A DNA stretch of 64,000 nt from Methylogaea oryzae. Lineage in GTDB: Bacteria; Pseudomonadota; Gammaproteobacteria; Methylococcales; Methylococcaceae. The notes beneath the pieces are model-generated. The model had not been told where the DNA came from, searched no databases, and saw only the letters and a program-made list of their open reading frames with translations. Made by a program: the position numbers and the translations under genes. The stretch lies in contig NZ_AP019782.1 in the NCBI RefSeq assembly GCF_019669985.1, positions 2,412,001 through 2,476,000 of the forward strand. The letters run 5' to 3'. This document shows positions 26,731 to 40,711 of this stretch, one piece after another; positions within the stretch are counted from its first letter, which is position 1; each line of letters starts with the position of its first letter.

Positions 26731-27681
26731 TTACCCCAGCAACCGTCCGATCTCGATGGCCGTCTGCAAGGCGCGGCGGCCGGCCTCGCCCGGCACCAAA
26801 GGCGGCTTGCCGGTTTCAATGCACTCGACGAAATGGCGAATCTCCTCCATCAGGGCGTCGCCGCTCTCGTAGACGGAATCCTCGGTGACGATTTCCGGCA
26901 CGCCGGGGAACATCTCCCGCGTGCCCTTGGTGTGACGGCTCAAGGTACGGCTTTGGAAGTCCACCGACATGTAGGCGTTGGGCAGGAACAGGCGCATCTT
27001 GCGCTCCACCTTGGTGCTGATGCGGCTGGCAGTAACGTTGGCGACGCAGCCGTTCTGGAAAGTCAGGCGGGCGTTGGCAATGTCGATGTCGTTGGTGAGT
27101 ACCTTGAGGCCGTTGGCGTCGATGCGCTCCACTTCCGAACCCACCATGTCCAGGATGATGTCGATGTCGTGGATCATGAGGTCCAGCACCACCGATACGT
27201 CGTTGGCGCGGGGGTTGAACGGCGCCAAGCGGTGCGACTCGATGAACAACGGCCGGTTGTGGGTCAAGTCCAGGTTCATCACCGCCGGATTGAAGCGTTC
27301 CAAATGCCCCACCATGAGCACCTTGCCTTTTTCCTTGGCGATGCGGATCAGCTCGTCGGCTTGCTCCACGGTGACGGTGATGGGTTTTTCCACCAGCACG
27401 TGAGTGCCGGCCAGGAGAAAGTCGCGGGCTACTTCGAAGTGCAGGCTGGTGGGCACCACGATGCTGGCCACGTCGATCTTGCCCAACAATTCCCGATAGT
27501 CGGTATAGGCGGCGCAGCCGGGATGGCGACCGGCAATGGTCAAGGCGGTTTCGCGGTCGGCGTCTACCACCGCCACCAGTTCGCACGGGGGCAAGGCGGC
27601 ATATTTTTCCGCGTGGAATTTGCCCAGATAACCTACGCCGATCACGGCGCATTTGAGTTTGTTCATGCTTGCAGAATTCAT
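26731..27681 (-). CDS. gnnA: Gfo/Idh/MocA-family oxidoreductase, GnnA-like (UDP-GlcNAc 3-dehydrogenase)
   Basis: A 316-residue NAD(P)-dependent sugar dehydrogenase. The N-terminal Rossmann motif is CAVIGVGYLGKFHAEKYAAL, the family VLVEKPITVTVEQADELI segment carries the catalytic-region EKP, and VMVGHLERFNPAV follows. ATG 27681 is given; an in-frame ATG at 27666 (MNKLKCAVIG) is equally possible. It follows lpxA with 16 bases between, and with gnnB is predicted to oxidise and aminate C3 of UDP-GlcNAc. A toxin-antitoxin pair separates it from gnnB. The function rests on gene order plus family. Confidence 0.85.
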   Translation of the reverse strand: MNSASMNKLKCAVIGVGYLGKFHAEKYAALPPCELVAVVDADRETALTIAGRHPGCAAYTDYRELLGKIDVASIVVPTSLHFEVARDFLLAGTHVLVEKPITVTVEQADELIRIAKEKGKVLMVGHLERFNPAVMNLDLTHNRPLFIESHRLAPFNPRANDVSVVLDLMIHDIDIILDMVGSEVERIDANGLKVLTNDIDIANARLTFQNGCVANVTASRISTKVERKMRLFLPNAYMSVDFQSRTLSRHTKGTREMFPGVPEIVTEDSVYESGDALMEEIRHFVECIETGKPPLVPGEAGRRALQTAIEIGRLLG

Positions 27682-27697
27682 TCGATTGCTTTGGCTC

Positions 27698-28477
27698 TCA
27701 GTCTTCGGCCTTGACGCCGGGCGCCACGAAACCGGCCAGGGAGCGCTTGGACTGCGCCGCCAGCCAGGCGCGCAGATAGGCCATTTCCGGCGTATCCGGC
27801 AACTCGTCCAGAGATTGCCGCTGGCGCAGCCGGCGAAATGCGTTGGACAGGACGCGGTAACGTTCTCCGTCGACGCCGTTGCGGCGCAAGCCCACGGTGT
27901 TGAGGCGGTAGTGTTTGATGGGCGCGCCGCCCACCAGGCTGTAGGGCAGCACGTCCTTGTTGACGCCGGCCATGCCGCGGATCATGGCGAAGGAGCCGAT
28001 GCGGCAGAACTGGTGCACCACCGCCTGACCACCGAAGAACACCCGGTCGCCGACCAGCACATGGCCGCCCAGGGCGACGTTGGCGGCCAGGATGTTGTAA
28101 TCGCCCAATTCGCAATCGTGGCCGATGTGGCTGTTGTTCATCAAATAGCAGTTTGAGCCGATGCGGGTGGCGGTGCCGGTGGCGCGGCTCACCGTGACGC
28201 CTTCGCGGAACACGTTGTGGTCGCCGATTTCCACCCAGGTTGCGCGATGGCGGTCGAAGCCCAAATCTTGCGGCAATCCGCCCAGCACGGCGTGGGGATG
28301 CACCCAGTTGCCCTGCCCCATTTTCACATAGCGGCGCACCACGGCGTGGGCGTCAATGACGCTGTCGGAGCCGATTTCCACATCGTCTTCGACGATGGCG
28401 TAGGGGCCGACGCTAACGCCGGGACCCAGTTTGGCGGTGGACGCCACTTGAGCGGTGGGATGGATATTGGCAGTCAT
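27698..28477 (-). CDS. lpxA: UDP-N-acetylglucosamine (or GlcNAc3N) acyltransferase
   Basis: A 259-residue left-handed beta-helix acyltransferase, first step of lipid A synthesis. The hexapeptide repeats fill residues ~1-190, and the catalytic histidine region is NNSHIGHDCELGD (H117/H120, H120 aligning with E. coli H125). The segments GLPQDLGFDRHRATWVEIG and VGGAPIKHYRLNTVGLRRNG differ from E. coli (KYAGEP and HATPFGVN), near the sugar-binding side. Because gnnA and gnnB sit downstream, it may prefer UDP-GlcNAc3N. lpxD and fabZ are not adjacent, unlike in E. coli. Confidence 0.96.
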   Translation of the reverse strand: MTANIHPTAQVASTAKLGPGVSVGPYAIVEDDVEIGSDSVIDAHAVVRRYVKMGQGNWVHPHAVLGGLPQDLGFDRHRATWVEIGDHNVFREGVTVSRATGTATRIGSNCYLMNNSHIGHDCELGDYNILAANVALGGHVLVGDRVFFGGQAVVHQFCRIGSFAMIRGMAGVNKDVLPYSLVGGAPIKHYRLNTVGLRRNGVDGERYRVLSNAFRRLRQRQSLDELPDTPEMAYLRAWLAAQSKRSLAGFVAPGVKAED

Positions 28478-28497
28478 GGCTTCCGTGATTTCTGGGC

Positions 28498-29400
28498 TCA
28501 GCCGCGCGGATGGAAGCGGCTGTGCAGGCTTTTCAAGCGTTCCTGAGCGATGTGGGTGTAAATCTGCGTGGTGGACAAATCGCTATGCCCCAGCAGCAAT
28601 TGCACTACCCTCAGGTCGGCGCCGTGATTTAAAAGATGCGTCGCGAAAGCGTGGCGCAGGGTATGGGGAGACAAATGATTTCGAATACCGGCGCGGCTCG
28701 CATGGCCCTTTATGATATGCCAAAACGCCTGGCGGGTCATCGGCTCGCCGCGCGCCGTGAGGAAGACATAGGAGCTTTCCCGGCCGCGCAAAGTATCGAA
28801 GCGGGACTCCTTGATGTACTTCTCCAGCCAGGACAGCGCCTCTTCGCCGATGGGCACCAGACGTTCCTTATTGCCTTTGCCGCGCACCGATAACACGCCG
28901 GCGCGGAAATTGATCTGGGTCAGCTGGAGGTTAACCAACTCCGAAACGCGCAAGCCGGTGGCGTAGAGCAGCTCCAACATGGCGCGATCGCGCTGGCCGC
29001 GCTCCTCGTCCTCGCTGGGAGCCGCCAGCAACTTGTCCACGTCGTCCTCGCTCAGACTGGCCGGCAAGGCGCGCGCGGTCCAGGGTGCTTCCACGGTGAC
29101 GGTAGGATCGTCCGCCACCACCCGTTCCCGCAACAAATAAGCGTAAAACTTGCGCAAGCTGGACAACAAGCGCGCAGAGGAGCGGCTGCTGACCCGACGG
29201 GTGTAGCGGTGTTGCAGGTATTTTTTGATATGCTCGTCGGTAGCCGCCGTGAGCGGAGTCTCGCCCAACCAATTGGCAAACAAGCGCAGATCGCTGCCGT
29301 AAGCCGCCAACGTATTGTCGGAGAGGCCGTATTCCAGCCAAAGATTGTCCTGGAAACGACGGATCAGCGCCTGGGCTTTCGGATCAAGCGCCTCGGCCAT
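28498..29400 (-). CDS. xerD: Site-specific tyrosine recombinase XerD
   Basis: A 300-residue recombinase that resolves chromosome dimers at dif together with XerC and FtsK. An N-terminal core-binding domain (SAM-like, ~10-105) is followed by the catalytic domain with R151 (ATGLRVSEL), K175 (RGKGNKER), H246 and R249 (HTLRHAFATHLL), H272 (LGHSD) and nucleophile Y281 (STTQIYTH). Length and the RFHPRG tail match XerD rather than a phage integrase. Its 5' end overlaps the ogt 3' end by 17 bases, and lpxA follows 20 bases downstream. Confidence 0.97.
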   Translation of the reverse strand: MAEALDPKAQALIRRFQDNLWLEYGLSDNTLAAYGSDLRLFANWLGETPLTAATDEHIKKYLQHRYTRRVSSRSSARLLSSLRKFYAYLLRERVVADDPTVTVEAPWTARALPASLSEDDVDKLLAAPSEDEERGQRDRAMLELLYATGLRVSELVNLQLTQINFRAGVLSVRGKGNKERLVPIGEEALSWLEKYIKESRFDTLRGRESSYVFLTARGEPMTRQAFWHIIKGHASRAGIRNHLSPHTLRHAFATHLLNHGADLRVVQLLLGHSDLSTTQIYTHIAQERLKSLHSRFHPRG

Positions 29401-29908
29401 ACCCTACCCCCGCCCCCCCTTGCTCATAGGCCAGCAGGAACCGCTTGACGTCCAACCAATGGCCGTCGCTGGCGCCGCAGTAACCGCCCAAGCCATGGGC
29501 GGCCACCACCCGATGGCAAGGCACCAGCAACGGATAAGGGTTAGCCCTGCACGCGGCAGCGACGGCCCTGGCGCCGCTGCCCAGCTCCCGCGCCAACTGG
29601 CCATAACCAAGCACTTGGCCCGGCGGAATCGCCGCCAGCCGCTCCCACACGCGCCGCTGGTACGCAGTGCCCGCGGGATGCAGCGGCACGGCCGCCAGTT
29701 CGGGCGCGGCCGGCGATTGGAAATATCGCTGCAATGCCGCGCAAGCCTGGCGCAGAAACGGGCTTGGCGGCTCCCCCGCCCGCGCCTCGTCGTCCCAATC
29801 GATGGAAACCAAAACATCGCCCCGCGCGCTCAAGCGCAGCGCGCCGACCGGCGTATCCAGCCAGGCGCAAGCCAACGGCCCCGTCGCTTCACGCCAGATC
29901 AATGCCAT
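29384..29908 (-). CDS. ogt: Methylated-DNA--protein-cysteine methyltransferase
   Basis: 174 residues from ATG 29908. It repairs O6-alkylguanine by taking the alkyl group onto the active cysteine C131 in LVPCHRVVAAHGLGGYCG. The N-terminal ribonuclease-like domain (TPVGALRLSARGDVLVSIDW) and YQRRVWERLAAIPPGQVLGYGQLA helix-turn-helix are both present. This is the Ogt form without an Ada sensor domain. A TTG start 39 bases upstream is in frame but less likely. It heads the xerD-lpxA-gnn-lpxB string with a 17-base overlap to xerD. Confidence 0.94.
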   Translation of the reverse strand: MALIWREATGPLACAWLDTPVGALRLSARGDVLVSIDWDDEARAGEPPSPFLRQACAALQRYFQSPAAPELAAVPLHPAGTAYQRRVWERLAAIPPGQVLGYGQLARELGSGARAVAAACRANPYPLLVPCHRVVAAHGLGGYCGASDGHWLDVKRFLLAYEQGGAGVGYGRGA

Positions 29909-29937
29909 GCCGAACCGACTAGCCCGTGCTGGACGCA

Positions 29938-29979
29938 AAAAAGCCAATGAACCGCGTTGCCGCAGCCCATTGGCTTTTT
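29938..29979 (-). terminator. Intrinsic terminator of the rpsP-rimM-trmD-rplS operon
   Basis: On the minus strand AAAAAGCCAATG and CATTGGCTTTTT arms (12 bases each) flank an 18-base centre and end in a run of six T. It lies 47 bases beyond the rplS stop and upstream of ogt, so it ends the ribosomal operon. Confidence 0.85.
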
Positions 29980-30025
29980 GCAGATACTGCGTCGGTCACG
30001 ACGCTCGGCGCAGCCCGCGCCGAGA

Positions 30026-30367
30026 TTACAGCTTTTCGCGGATGCGAGCGGACTTGCCTGTGCGATCACGCAGGTAGTACAGCTTGGCGCGACGCACATC
30101 GCCACGGCGCTTCAACTGGATTTCCTGCACCACCGGGCTGTGGGTCTGGAACACGCGTTCCACGCCTTCGCCGTGGGACATCTTGCGCACCGTGAAAGCG
30201 GAATTCAAACCGCGATTGCGCTTGGCGATGACGACGCCTTCGAACGCCTGCAAACGCTCGCGGTTGCCTTCGATTACTTTCACCTGGACAACCACCGTAT
30301 CGCCGGGAGCGAAATCCGGTACGTCCTTCTTCATCATTTCCGATTCAAGCTGCTGGATGATGTTCAT
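30026..30367 (-). CDS. rplS: 50S ribosomal protein L19
   Basis: A 113-residue protein of the 30S-50S interface. Family landmarks [35 protein letters not shown], the [17 protein letters not shown] segment and [22 protein letters not shown] are all present at the standard length. It is the last gene of rpsP-rimM-trmD-rplS, 14 bases after trmD, followed by a strong intrinsic terminator. Confidence 0.99.
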   Translation of the reverse strand: MNIIQQLESEMMKKDVPDFAPGDTVVVQVKVIEGNRERLQAFEGVVIAKRNRGLNSAFTVRKMSHGEGVERVFQTHSPVVQEIQLKRRGDVRRAKLYYLRDRTGKSARIREKL

Positions 30368-30381
30368 GTCTCAAGCCTCAG

Positions 30382-31131
30382 TTACGTTTCCGTCAATACC
30401 ATTTCGTGTTTGTACTCTTCCAGCAACCGCAGTTGCTCGCCGTCAAGCTCACGCTTGTCGAGTAAATCGGGCCGGCGCTGCCACGTCCGCCCCAGTGCTT
30501 GCTTAAGGCGCCAGCGGTTGATCGCCGCATGGTTGCCGCTTTGCAAAACTTCCGGCACGTGCCGGCCTTCGATGTCTTCCGGCCGCGTATAGTGCGGGCA
30601 GTCCAACAAGCCATCCATGTAGGAATCCTGTTGCGCCGATTCGGCGTCGCCCAACACCCCCGGCAACAGCCGGGTTACCGCGTCGATCACTACCAGGGCC
30701 GCCAATTCGCCGCCGCTGAGCACGTAATCGCCGATAGACCATTCTTCGTCGATTTCCGTTTCGACCAAGCGTTCGTCCACGCCCTCGTAGCGCCCGGCCA
30801 CCAAGATCAAGCCGGGGCACTCGGCAAACGCCAGCGCAGCCGCCTGATCGAACCGCCGCCCCTGAGGGCTAAGGTATACCACTTTCGCGCCCGGCGGAGC
30901 TTCCGCCCTGGCCGAACGGATCGCGTCGCGCAAGGGCTGCACTTTCATCACCATGCCGGGACCGCCGCCGTAAGGCCGGTCGTCCACCGTGCGATGCCGG
31001 TCGGAGGTGAAATCGCGCGGATTCCATACCGCCAACCGTACCGAACCGGTTTCTATGGCCCGACCGGTCACGCCGCAGCGCGCGGTCTGCTCAATCATTT
31101 CGGGGAACAGCGTCACCACATCGAAGCGCAT
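30382..31131 (-). CDS. trmD: tRNA (guanine(37)-N1)-methyltransferase
   Basis: 249 residues from ATG 31131 ([13 protein letters not shown]), the universal TrmD start; the frame stays open far upstream through rimM but that is not coding. The SPOUT trefoil knot is formed by [43 protein letters not shown] and PGVLGD. The C-terminal tRNA-binding part contains [22 protein letters not shown]. It methylates G37 to prevent +1 frameshifts. It lies between rimM (20 bases) and rplS (14 bases). Confidence 0.98.
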   Translation of the reverse strand: MRFDVVTLFPEMIEQTARCGVTGRAIETGSVRLAVWNPRDFTSDRHRTVDDRPYGGGPGMVMKVQPLRDAIRSARAEAPPGAKVVYLSPQGRRFDQAAALAFAECPGLILVAGRYEGVDERLVETEIDEEWSIGDYVLSGGELAALVVIDAVTRLLPGVLGDAESAQQDSYMDGLLDCPHYTRPEDIEGRHVPEVLQSGNHAAINRWRLKQALGRTWQRRPDLLDKRELDGEQLRLLEEYKHEMVLTET

Positions 31132-31151
31132 GGCTAAGCACCGACCACCGT

Positions 31152-31673
31152 TTAAAATTCTGCGTCCCAGTCCACCAGCATACGGCCGGCGGCCAAATCC
31201 ACTTCCAGCACATACATTCCCAGGACGTAAGGAATGAAACGCTCGCGCTCGCCGTCGTCGGCCACCAGCACGTCGTTGGCGCCGGTTTCGAACAATCGCA
31301 CGACGGTGCCGAAATCGACGCCTTCCTGGTTCGCTACCCGCAGGCCGATCAAGTCGGTCCAGTAATACTCGCCTTTCGGCAAGGGCGGCAAGCTGCGACG
31401 GGATGCCGATACGGTCGCGCCGGCCAAGGCCATGGCGTCTTCCCGTACATCCAGCCCTTCCAGTTGAGCAACGACGAAACCGCCTTGCACCCGCCCGGAA
31501 AGCACCTTGTAGTCGCGCTGAACGCCTTGCCGCTCGATGCGCCACGGCGTGTAACGAAGGATATTATCCTTGGGCTCCGTATGAGAGCGCACTTTCACCC
31601 AACCGCGAACCCCGTAGGCGCCGGCCAGATTGCCGAGCACCACCCAGCGATCCGCTCCAGCCGGCCGCGCCAC
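31152..31673 (-). CDS. rimM: 16S rRNA maturation factor RimM
   Basis: A 173-residue 30S assembly factor that binds S19. The N-terminal beta-barrel ([24 protein letters not shown]) and the C-terminal PRC-barrel ([11 protein letters not shown]...[30 protein letters not shown]) are in normal order. The start is a GTG at 31673, 12 bases after the rpsP stop, and no ribosome site stands out, so translation is probably coupled to rpsP. Confidence 0.97.
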   Translation of the reverse strand: MARPAGADRWVVLGNLAGAYGVRGWVKVRSHTEPKDNILRYTPWRIERQGVQRDYKVLSGRVQGGFVVAQLEGLDVREDAMALAGATVSASRRSLPPLPKGEYYWTDLIGLRVANQEGVDFGTVVRLFETGANDVLVADDGERERFIPYVLGMYVLEVDLAAGRMLVDWDAEF

Positions 31674-31685
31674 GATCGGCAGCGA

Positions 31686-31937
31686 TTAGGCTGCGGCTTT
31701 CGCCGCTTCTTTCATCAACGAAGCAACGCGCTCGCTGGCCTGAGCGCCCTGGGAAATCCAGTAGCTGATGCGCTCGTCGTTCAACTGCAAGCGCAGTTCC
31801 TTGCCGCGGGCGACCGGATTGAAGAAGCCCAAACGTTCGATGTAGCGGCCGTCGCGGTTATTGCGGCTGTCGGTGACAACCACGTGATAGAAAGGACGCT
31901 TTTTTGCGCCACCGCGAGACAGACGAATCGTTACCAT
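31686..31937 (-). CDS. rpsP: 30S ribosomal protein S16
   Basis: An 83-residue protein opening with [41 protein letters not shown], the universal S16 N-terminus in two halves (the first being [17 protein letters not shown]). The end is alanine-rich (EAAKAAA). It is first in the ribosomal operon and is preceded by a good promoter at 31986-32015. Confidence 0.98.
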   Translation of the reverse strand: MVTIRLSRGGAKKRPFYHVVVTDSRNNRDGRYIERLGFFNPVARGKELRLQLNDERISYWISQGAQASERVASLMKEAAKAAA

Positions 31938-31985
31938 GCTGCTATTCCCCGTACGTTACACGTAATGACAAAACTTAATCGAAGC

Positions 31986-32015
31986 ATTATATACGCCAAG
32001 CAACCGCCCTGTGAA
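31986..32015 (-). promoter_or_regulatory. Sigma70-type promoter of rpsP operon
   Basis: On the minus strand, TTCACA (32010-32015) and TATAAT (31986-31991) are separated by 18 bases, in the gap between ffh and rpsP. The -10 is perfect and the -35 differs from TTGACA at one position. The expected transcript start is about 43 bases before the rpsP ATG. Confidence 0.7.
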
Positions 32016-32037
32016 GGCATTTTTGCCGACTCGCGCC

Positions 32038-33405
32038 TCAGCGGCGCATTCCCGGCAATCCGCCGCGCATGGCGCCTTTCACGCCGCGCATTAAATTGGC
32101 GATATTGCCCTTGTTCATTTTCTTCATAAACTTCTGCATCTGAGTGAACTGCTTCAACAAGCGGTTCACGTCCTGCACTTCCAAGCCGCAGCCGCGGGCG
32201 ATGCGGCGCTTGCGCGACGCGTCGATCACCGCCGGGTAGCGGCGCTCCTTCGGCGTCATGGAATTGACGATGGCGATCTGGCGGATGATGTCCCGCTCGT
32301 TGACCTTGTCGCGCACGTCCTGGGAGAGGTTCGCCATGCCGGGCAGCTTGTCCATCAATGCGCCGACGCCCCCCATGTTCTGCAGCTGGTACATCTGGTC
32401 GCGGAAATCGTCCAGATCGAATTCCTTGCCTTTTTTGACCTTATTGAAAAGCTTGTCGGCTTTCTCACGATCCAGCTTGCGCTCCGCATCCTCGATCAAG
32501 CTGAGCACGTCGCCCATGCCGAGAATACGCTGAGCGATACGCTCCGGATGGAACAACTCGAACGCGGCGGCTTTTTCACCCACGCCGATGAACTTGATGG
32601 GCTTGCCGGTGATATGGCGAATGGACAAGGCCGCGCCGCCGCGAGCGTCGCCGTCCGCCTTGGTCAACACCACGCCGGTCAGCGGCAAGGCGTCGTGGAA
32701 AGCCTTGGCGGTGTTGGCGGCGTCCTGACCGGTCATGCTATCCACCACGAACAGGGTTTCGATGGGCTTGACAGCGGCATGGACCTGCTTGATTTCGTCC
32801 ATCATCGCCTCATCCACGTGCAAGCGGCCGGCGGTATCGACGATCAGCACGTCCAATACCCGCTTCTTGGCCGTATCCACGGCGCCGCGCACGATGTCCA
32901 CCGGCTTCTGCGAGATGTCGCTGGCGATGTAATCCACACCGACCTCGCCGGCCAGGGTCTGCAACTGCTGGATAGCGGCGGGGCGGTAGACGTCGGCGCT
33001 GACCACGCCCACGCTTTTCTTCAGGTTGGTTTTAATCCAGTGAGCCAGCTTTGCCACGGTGGTGGTCTTACCGGCGCCCTGCAAACCGGCCATGAGAATG
33101 ACGGCGGGCGGCTGGGTGGCGAGATCCAAGCCCTCGTTCGCCTTCCCCATCACTTTCAACAACTCGTCGTACACGATCTTGATGAATTGCTGGCCCGGAT
33201 TGAGGTTGTCCTTCACCTCGCTGCCCAACGCCCGCTCTTTCACCTGGTCGATGAACTCGCGCACCACCGGCAGGGCCACGTCGGCCTCCAGCAAAGACAT
33301 GCGGATTTCGCGCAAGCTCTCCTGGATGTTTTCCTCGGTCAGCCGGCCTTGGCCGCGAATGTTCTTGAGTGTGGAGCTTAAACGCTGTGTCAGATTGTCA
33401 AACAT
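32038..33405 (-). CDS. ffh: Signal recognition particle protein Ffh
   Basis: 455 residues from ATG 33405 (MFDNLTQRLSSTLKNIRGQGRL), the standard Ffh start; an earlier in-frame start would add 24 atypical residues. N and G domains carry the GTPase motifs GLQGAGKTTTVAKLA, SADVYRPAAIQQL, DTAGRL and TKADGDARGG. The methionine-rich M domain (~330-455; MYQLQNMGGVGALMDKLPGM, QKFMKKMNKGN) binds 4.5S RNA and signal sequences. It targets nascent membrane proteins to FtsY. It is divergent from ypjD across 100 bases. Confidence 0.98.
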   Translation of the reverse strand: MFDNLTQRLSSTLKNIRGQGRLTEENIQESLREIRMSLLEADVALPVVREFIDQVKERALGSEVKDNLNPGQQFIKIVYDELLKVMGKANEGLDLATQPPAVILMAGLQGAGKTTTVAKLAHWIKTNLKKSVGVVSADVYRPAAIQQLQTLAGEVGVDYIASDISQKPVDIVRGAVDTAKKRVLDVLIVDTAGRLHVDEAMMDEIKQVHAAVKPIETLFVVDSMTGQDAANTAKAFHDALPLTGVVLTKADGDARGGAALSIRHITGKPIKFIGVGEKAAAFELFHPERIAQRILGMGDVLSLIEDAERKLDREKADKLFNKVKKGKEFDLDDFRDQMYQLQNMGGVGALMDKLPGMANLSQDVRDKVNERDIIRQIAIVNSMTPKERRYPAVIDASRKRRIARGCGLEVQDVNRLLKQFTQMQKFMKKMNKGNIANLMRGVKGAMRGGLPGMRR

Positions 33406-33505
33406 GTGGAACCTTACTGTTCTTATGGCAATGTGGCCCCCGTTGAACGCGGGCTTCACTTCATCTTGTAACGACATTATGCCAGACTAGCGGCTGGAGG
33501 GCAGA

Positions 33506-34324
33506 GTGATCTTGACGCTAGCAAACATCGCCGGACTTAGCGCAATCGCGCTCTACGGCACTTGCACCATTTCCCTGATCCGCGCCGGACGCGAGCCGGA
33601 CGCGACGAAACACCCGCAGGGAACCGCCATGCGCCTGCCCTGGGCCGCCGCCGCGCTGCACGCGGCCTCCTTGTGGCCGGTCCTGTTCGACGCCGACGGC
33701 GTGGATTTCGGCTTTCTCAACATGGCCGCCCTGGTCGCGCTTTTCATCATCGCCCTCGTACTGCTGGTGTCCGCCCGCCACCCCGCCGACAAGCTGGGCA
33801 TATTCCTCTTCCCCCTGGCGGCGCTATTGCTGGGATTGCGCCTGGGAATACCGCAACCACCCCACCTGCTGCACAACACCAGCGTGCCCATGCAGTTCCA
33901 CGTGCTGGCATCCATACTGGCCTACAGCATCCTCAACTTGGCGGCGGTGCAAGCGCTCTTAGTCGCGCTGCAAGATTGGCACTTGCGGAAAAAGCAGCCC
34001 CTTCCCCTGCTGGGAGCCCTTCCCTCCCTGCAAACCATGGAAACCTTCCTGTTCCGCCTCATTTCCGCCGGCTTCCTCCTGCTGAGCTTGTCGCTTGTCA
34101 CCGGCCTGGCATACGTGGAAGACCTGTTTGCCCAGCACCTGGCGCATAAAACCGTACTGTCGATCCTGGCCTGGCTGGTATTCGCGCTACTGCTATGGGG
34201 CCGCGCCGCCCGCGGCTGGCGCGGACGCACCGCCATGCGTTGGACGCTGGGCGGGTTCGCCGTCCTCATGCTGGCCTATTTCGGCAGCAAAATCGTGCTG
34301 GAACTGATACTGCACCGAGCCTAG
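33506..34324 (+). CDS. ypjD: YpjD/CcsA-like inner-membrane cytochrome c assembly-family protein
   Basis: A 272-residue, eight-helix membrane protein with the CcsA/ResC-type domain. Landmarks: PPHLLHNTSVPMQFHVLASILAYSILNLAAVQAL, TMETFLFRLISAGFLLLSLSLVTG, and LAHKTVLSILAWLVFALLLWGR. Conserved histidines (HVL and HKT) match the haem-handling family. In E. coli the orthologue YpjD is also next to ffh, divergent from it. The role is unproven. The start is GTG 33506 with GGAGG seven bases upstream. Confidence 0.92.
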   Translation: MILTLANIAGLSAIALYGTCTISLIRAGREPDATKHPQGTAMRLPWAAAALHAASLWPVLFDADGVDFGFLNMAALVALFIIALVLLVSARHPADKLGIFLFPLAALLLGLRLGIPQPPHLLHNTSVPMQFHVLASILAYSILNLAAVQALLVALQDWHLRKKQPLPLLGALPSLQTMETFLFRLISAGFLLLSLSLVTGLAYVEDLFAQHLAHKTVLSILAWLVFALLLWGRAARGWRGRTAMRWTLGGFAVLMLAYFGSKIVLELILHRA

Positions 34325-34371
34325 CCAGGCCCGGCCACGCTCCGCGCACTCGAACCCAGCCACCGCCGAGC

Positions 34372-34401
34372 TTGAATCCGACCACGCCGCCCGCCTATAA
34401 T
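34372..34401 (+). promoter_or_regulatory. Sigma70-type promoter of gltBD
   Basis: TTGAAT (34372-34377) and TATAAT (34396-34401) with an 18-base spacer lie about 115 bases upstream of the gltB ATG, giving a leader of roughly 105 bases. The -10 is perfect; the -35 keeps the TTGA core. Confidence 0.7.
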
Positions 34402-34514
34402 TGACCGGTTTTATCGACGCCACGCGGACCCTTTGTCCGCCACGCCCGGCCGATTTGAATTGAAAGTCGCTGGAGGGAACACCCGATGTCCCTCGCGCAG
34501 TCCCAGAGGTAGCC

Positions 34515-39146
<4,632 letters not shown>

Positions 39147-39205
39147 GCGAACGAACCCGCCCTAACCACCAACTCCACGGCAAAACTGTTTCGAGGTAGC
39201 ACAGC

Positions 39206-40645
39206 ATGGGTAAACCGACCGGCTTCAAGGAATACGCGCGTCAAGACCGTGTTTACGGCGACGTGCAGGAACGCATCCGCCACTATCGTGAATTCGTCAT
39301 TTCCTTGAGCGAATCCGAGGTGCGCACCCAGGGCGCACGCTGCATGGACTGCGGCATCCCCTATTGCCACAATGGCTGCCCCATCAACAACATCATTCCC
39401 GAGTGGAACGATGCGGTGTACCAAGGCGAATGGCGCGATGCACTGGAAATCCTGCATAGCACCAACAACTTCCCCGAGTTCACCGGCCGCATCTGCCCCG
39501 CGCCATGCGAGGCGTCCTGCACGCTGAACCTGGACGACTCTCCGGTCACCATCAAAACCATCGAATGCGCCATCGTCGATCGGGGCTGGGACGAAGGCTG
39601 GATCAAGCCGCAAATCGCTCCGCACCGCAGCGGCAAGAAAGTCGCGGTGGTGGGTTCCGGCCCGGCGGGCCTCGCCTGCGCCCAGCAATTGGCGCGCGCC
39701 GGCCATGATGTGACCGTCTACGAAAAGGCCGACCGCGTCGGCGGCCTGATGCGCTACGGCATCCCCAACTTCAAGCTGGACAAGAGCCTCATCGACCGCC
39801 GCATGGCTCAGATGGAAGCCGAGGGTGTGCAATTCCGCGTCAATGCATGCGTCGGCAAGGACGTGTCCGCCAAGCAATTGGTAGCCGACTACGACGCCGT
39901 GGTGCTGGCCGGCGGCTCCGAAAAGCCGCGCGACCTGCCCGTGCCCGGCCGCGAACTGGCCGGCGTCCATTTCGCCATGGAATTCCTCACCCAGCAAACC
40001 AAAGCGGTCCTCGGCGATGCCATTCCCGAAAGCGAGCGGATCGACGCCAAGGGCAAGCACGTGGTGGTCATCGGCGGCGGCGACACGGGTTCCGACTGCA
40101 TCGGAACCTCGGTGCGCCAAGGCGCTCTCTCCGTCACCCAGCTGGAATTGCTGCCGAAACCGCCGGAGAAGGAAAACAAGCTGACGACTTGGCCCAACTG
40201 GCCCAATAAGCTGCGCACGTCCAGCTCCCATCAAGAAGGCTGCGAGCGCGATTGGTCGGTGGAAACCCTCGCTTGCGTCGGCGAAAACGGCAAGGTGAAG
40301 GAAATCCAATGCCGCCGCCTGGAGTGGAAAAACGTCGACGGCCGTTGGGAGAAGCACGACGTGCCCGGCAGCGACTTCACCCTGAAGGCTGACTTGGTAT
40401 TCCTCGCCATGGGCTTCGAGCATCCGGTACAGGAAGGCCTGCTGGCGGAACTGGCGGTGGCCGTGGACGGCCGCAAAAACGTTGCCGCCAACACCGATAA
40501 TTACCGCACTTCGGTGGACAAGGTATTCGCCGCCGGCGATATGCGCCGGGGCCAATCCCTGGTGGTATGGGCCATCCGTGAAGGCCGCCAGGCCGCCCGC
40601 GCCGTGGACGAGTTCCTGATGGGCCGTTCCGACCTGCCCCGCTGA
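39206..40645 (+). CDS. gltD: Glutamate synthase (NADPH), small subunit
   Basis: A 479-residue FAD/NADPH subunit. The N-terminal 4Fe-4S cysteines are in [20 protein letters not shown] and [17 protein letters not shown]. The FAD-binding motif is [24 protein letters not shown], and the NADPH-binding motif [15 protein letters not shown]. The C-terminal [30 protein letters not shown] is the second FAD contact. It passes electrons to GltB. AGGTAG precedes the ATG. A bidirectional terminator follows. Confidence 0.99.
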   Translation: MGKPTGFKEYARQDRVYGDVQERIRHYREFVISLSESEVRTQGARCMDCGIPYCHNGCPINNIIPEWNDAVYQGEWRDALEILHSTNNFPEFTGRICPAPCEASCTLNLDDSPVTIKTIECAIVDRGWDEGWIKPQIAPHRSGKKVAVVGSGPAGLACAQQLARAGHDVTVYEKADRVGGLMRYGIPNFKLDKSLIDRRMAQMEAEGVQFRVNACVGKDVSAKQLVADYDAVVLAGGSEKPRDLPVPGRELAGVHFAMEFLTQQTKAVLGDAIPESERIDAKGKHVVVIGGGDTGSDCIGTSVRQGALSVTQLELLPKPPEKENKLTTWPNWPNKLRTSSSHQEGCERDWSVETLACVGENGKVKEIQCRRLEWKNVDGRWEKHDVPGSDFTLKADLVFLAMGFEHPVQEGLLAELAVAVDGRKNVAANTDNYRTSVDKVFAAGDMRRGQSLVVWAIREGRQAARAVDEFLMGRSDLPR

Positions 40646-40655
40646 AACCAACCCT

Positions 40656-40697
40656 AAAAAAAAAAACGGCGTGGCCTCAAAGCCACGCCGTTTTTTT
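40656..40697. terminator. Bidirectional intrinsic terminator between gltD and flgL
   Basis: AAAACGGCGTGGC and GCCACGCCGTTTT arms surround a short loop (CTCAAA), with A and T runs on the two sides. This is a symmetric rho-independent terminator that can end gltBD on the plus strand and flgKL on the minus strand. Confidence 0.92.
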
Positions 40698-40711
40698 GTG
40701 CCCTGCGTAAC

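Noticed and set aside
28498-29400. Tyrosine recombinase as a mobile-element integrase
   Set aside because: Length, catalytic residues and sequence fit housekeeping XerD; no att repeats, tRNA or phage genes nearby.
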